Source: CANIGN01 sp964538275
GTDB taxonomy: Bacteria; Bdellovibrionota; UBA2428
Direction: 5' to 3'
Assembly (NCBI GenBank): GCA_964538275.1
Contig: CAZIFW010000002.1
Coordinates: 43,416 to 107,415 of the forward strand
DNA length: 64,000 nucleotides
Shown: positions 63,563 through 64,000 of the stretch, in pieces
Numbering within the stretch: the first letter of the stretch is position 1
Layout of the letters: every line of letters begins with the position of its first letter
The notes under the pieces: generated by a model
Database searches by the model: none
What the model was told of the DNA's origin: nothing
The model's input: the letters and a program-made list of their open reading frames with translations, nothing else
Made by a program: the position numbers and the translations under genes

Positions 63563-63590
63563 TTTACATCGATTGATGTCTTGTTAAACT
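63563..63590 (+). promoter_or_regulatory. Possible promoter of the 63.6 kb gene
   Basis: TTTACA (63563-63568), 16-base spacer, TAAACT (63585-63590). Start would be 63597, one base before the ATG at 63598. Confidence 0.35.
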
Positions 63591-63597
63591 CATATAA

Positions 63598-64000
63598 ATG
63601 CGACGCGCTGTGTTTTTGATTTTTCTTCCATTTTTAGCTTTGTCTCAAGAAGGAAATGGGAACAGCTCCTCGCAATCTAATGTTGGCAATTTCCCATTGG
63701 TATGGTTTTGTTCGGTAAGACCTTTTAGTAAAAAGTTTGAAGCCCTTGGAGCTTCTCGAGCAGAAGCGCGCCTGAATGCGCGCGAAGCTTGCATGAAAGA
63801 ACATAATGAAATGCACTGCCAGCAAACCTTTAGCTGCGAAGGTCCTAGCAGCGCAGAGCCTTTGGGTTGGACGTGTACGCTTTCGCCAAGAGCTAAGCGA
63901 TTAATGGTAGCCTCTCTCAGTCGGCTGGAAGCTAAGTTTAAAGTTCAAGCTTTGTGTAAAGCAGAAGCCTCAGAGATACTTTGCGAAAATCCCATCTGTA
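63598..64000 (+). CDS. Secreted Cys-rich protein, cut by the window end
   Basis: At least 134 residues, running out of the window. A short signal peptide (about 1-17), a Ser/Asn spacer, an Ala/Arg/Glu-rich helix (GASRAEARLNAREAC), and then several cysteines (HCQQTFSCEG, GWTCTL, ALCKAEASEILC). Layout is like the protein at 10385: Ala-rich helix then Cys, Cys, and an aromatic-x-Cys. No family is recognised. No Shine-Dalgarno; the promoter at 63563-63590 suggests a leaderless start. Confidence 0.6.
   Translation, partial: MRRAVFLIFLPFLALSQEGNGNSSSQSNVGNFPLVWFCSVRPFSKKFEALGASRAEARLNAREACMKEHNEMHCQQTFSCEGPSSAEPLGWTCTLSPRAKRLMVASLSRLEAKFKVQALCKAEASEILCENPIC

Noticed and set aside
1..64000. tRNA, rRNA, CRISPR arrays and insertion sequences
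   Set aside because: I looked for T-loop motifs, repeated spacers and transposase frames and saw none.

Overview
The window reads as an ordinary chromosomal segment of a diderm, AT-rich (roughly 40% GC by eye) Gram-negative bacterium. The gene content (separate pilD plus pilMNOPQ, tolQRAB without an adjacent pal, many secreted peptidases and Cys-rich secreted proteins, LpoB/BamD lipoproteins, DUF4360-like pairs) best fits a Bdellovibrionota-type organism. That assignment is an inference from composition and neighbourhoods, not from a marker comparison. Genes are tightly packed, with many ATGA overlaps, and several convergent pairs end within a few bases of each other. I see no rRNA, tRNA, CRISPR array, prophage or insertion sequence.

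Layout. 1-12.5 kb: an unknown helical protein, 6-phosphofructokinase, an LpoB-like lipoprotein, two ArsA-type ATPases coupled to a glutamate-cysteine ligase, a lytic transglycosylase, a secreted papain-like peptidase, a secreted tyrosine phosphatase and small secreted proteins. 12.5-21.4 kb: a PhaR-type regulator, an unannotated 38-residue membrane protein, then the type IV pilus assembly operon (ABC transporter pair, pilD, pilM-N-O-P-Q) on the minus strand. 21.5-30.1 kb: recA, an M50 protease, scpA-scpB, proB and proA, the last two separated by a tandem DUF4360-like pair and an XRE/membrane-protein cassette with a large palindromic operator. 30-36.8 kb: an NmrA/LysR divergent pair, a pseudouridine synthase, bamD, a TPR protein, a lipoprotein, a gene-free stretch with a very short candidate RNA and two palindromic elements, and trmFO. 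36.8-46.2 kb: tolQRAB, then an operon xseB-ispA-tlyA-(patatin-like lipoprotein)-sua5-DinB. 46.3-57.8 kb: a peptide transporter and Ppx/GppA, glmU-glmS, a secreted serine protease, a DMT permease, and phnD-phnC-phnE with a HAD phosphatase. 57.9-64 kb: a pilin-like Cys-repeat surface protein broken by a 1055-bp tandem duplication, two small proteins, etfBA and a partial secreted protein.

The genes form a few functional blocks: envelope biogenesis (LpoB, Slt, BamD, Tol, GlmU/GlmS, IspA), pilus assembly plus a pilin-like surface protein, chromosome maintenance (RecA, ScpAB), proline and glutathione precursor synthesis, and secreted hydrolases that would suit a predatory or biomass-degrading life.

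The observations most worth a second look are: (1) the exact 1055-bp direct duplication at 57992-60101, whose removal restores one 664-residue pilin-like protein; (2) two inverted copies of a 57-nt core at 34973-35359, each inside its own long palindrome, with compensatory changes in the inner stem; (3) a strong promoter firing into a terminator about 47 nt later at 34822-34903; (4) a 52-bp palindromic operator at 28671-28722; (5) repeated placement of a -10-like box so that the predicted start of transcription falls on or one base before the start codon, suggesting leaderless mRNAs.
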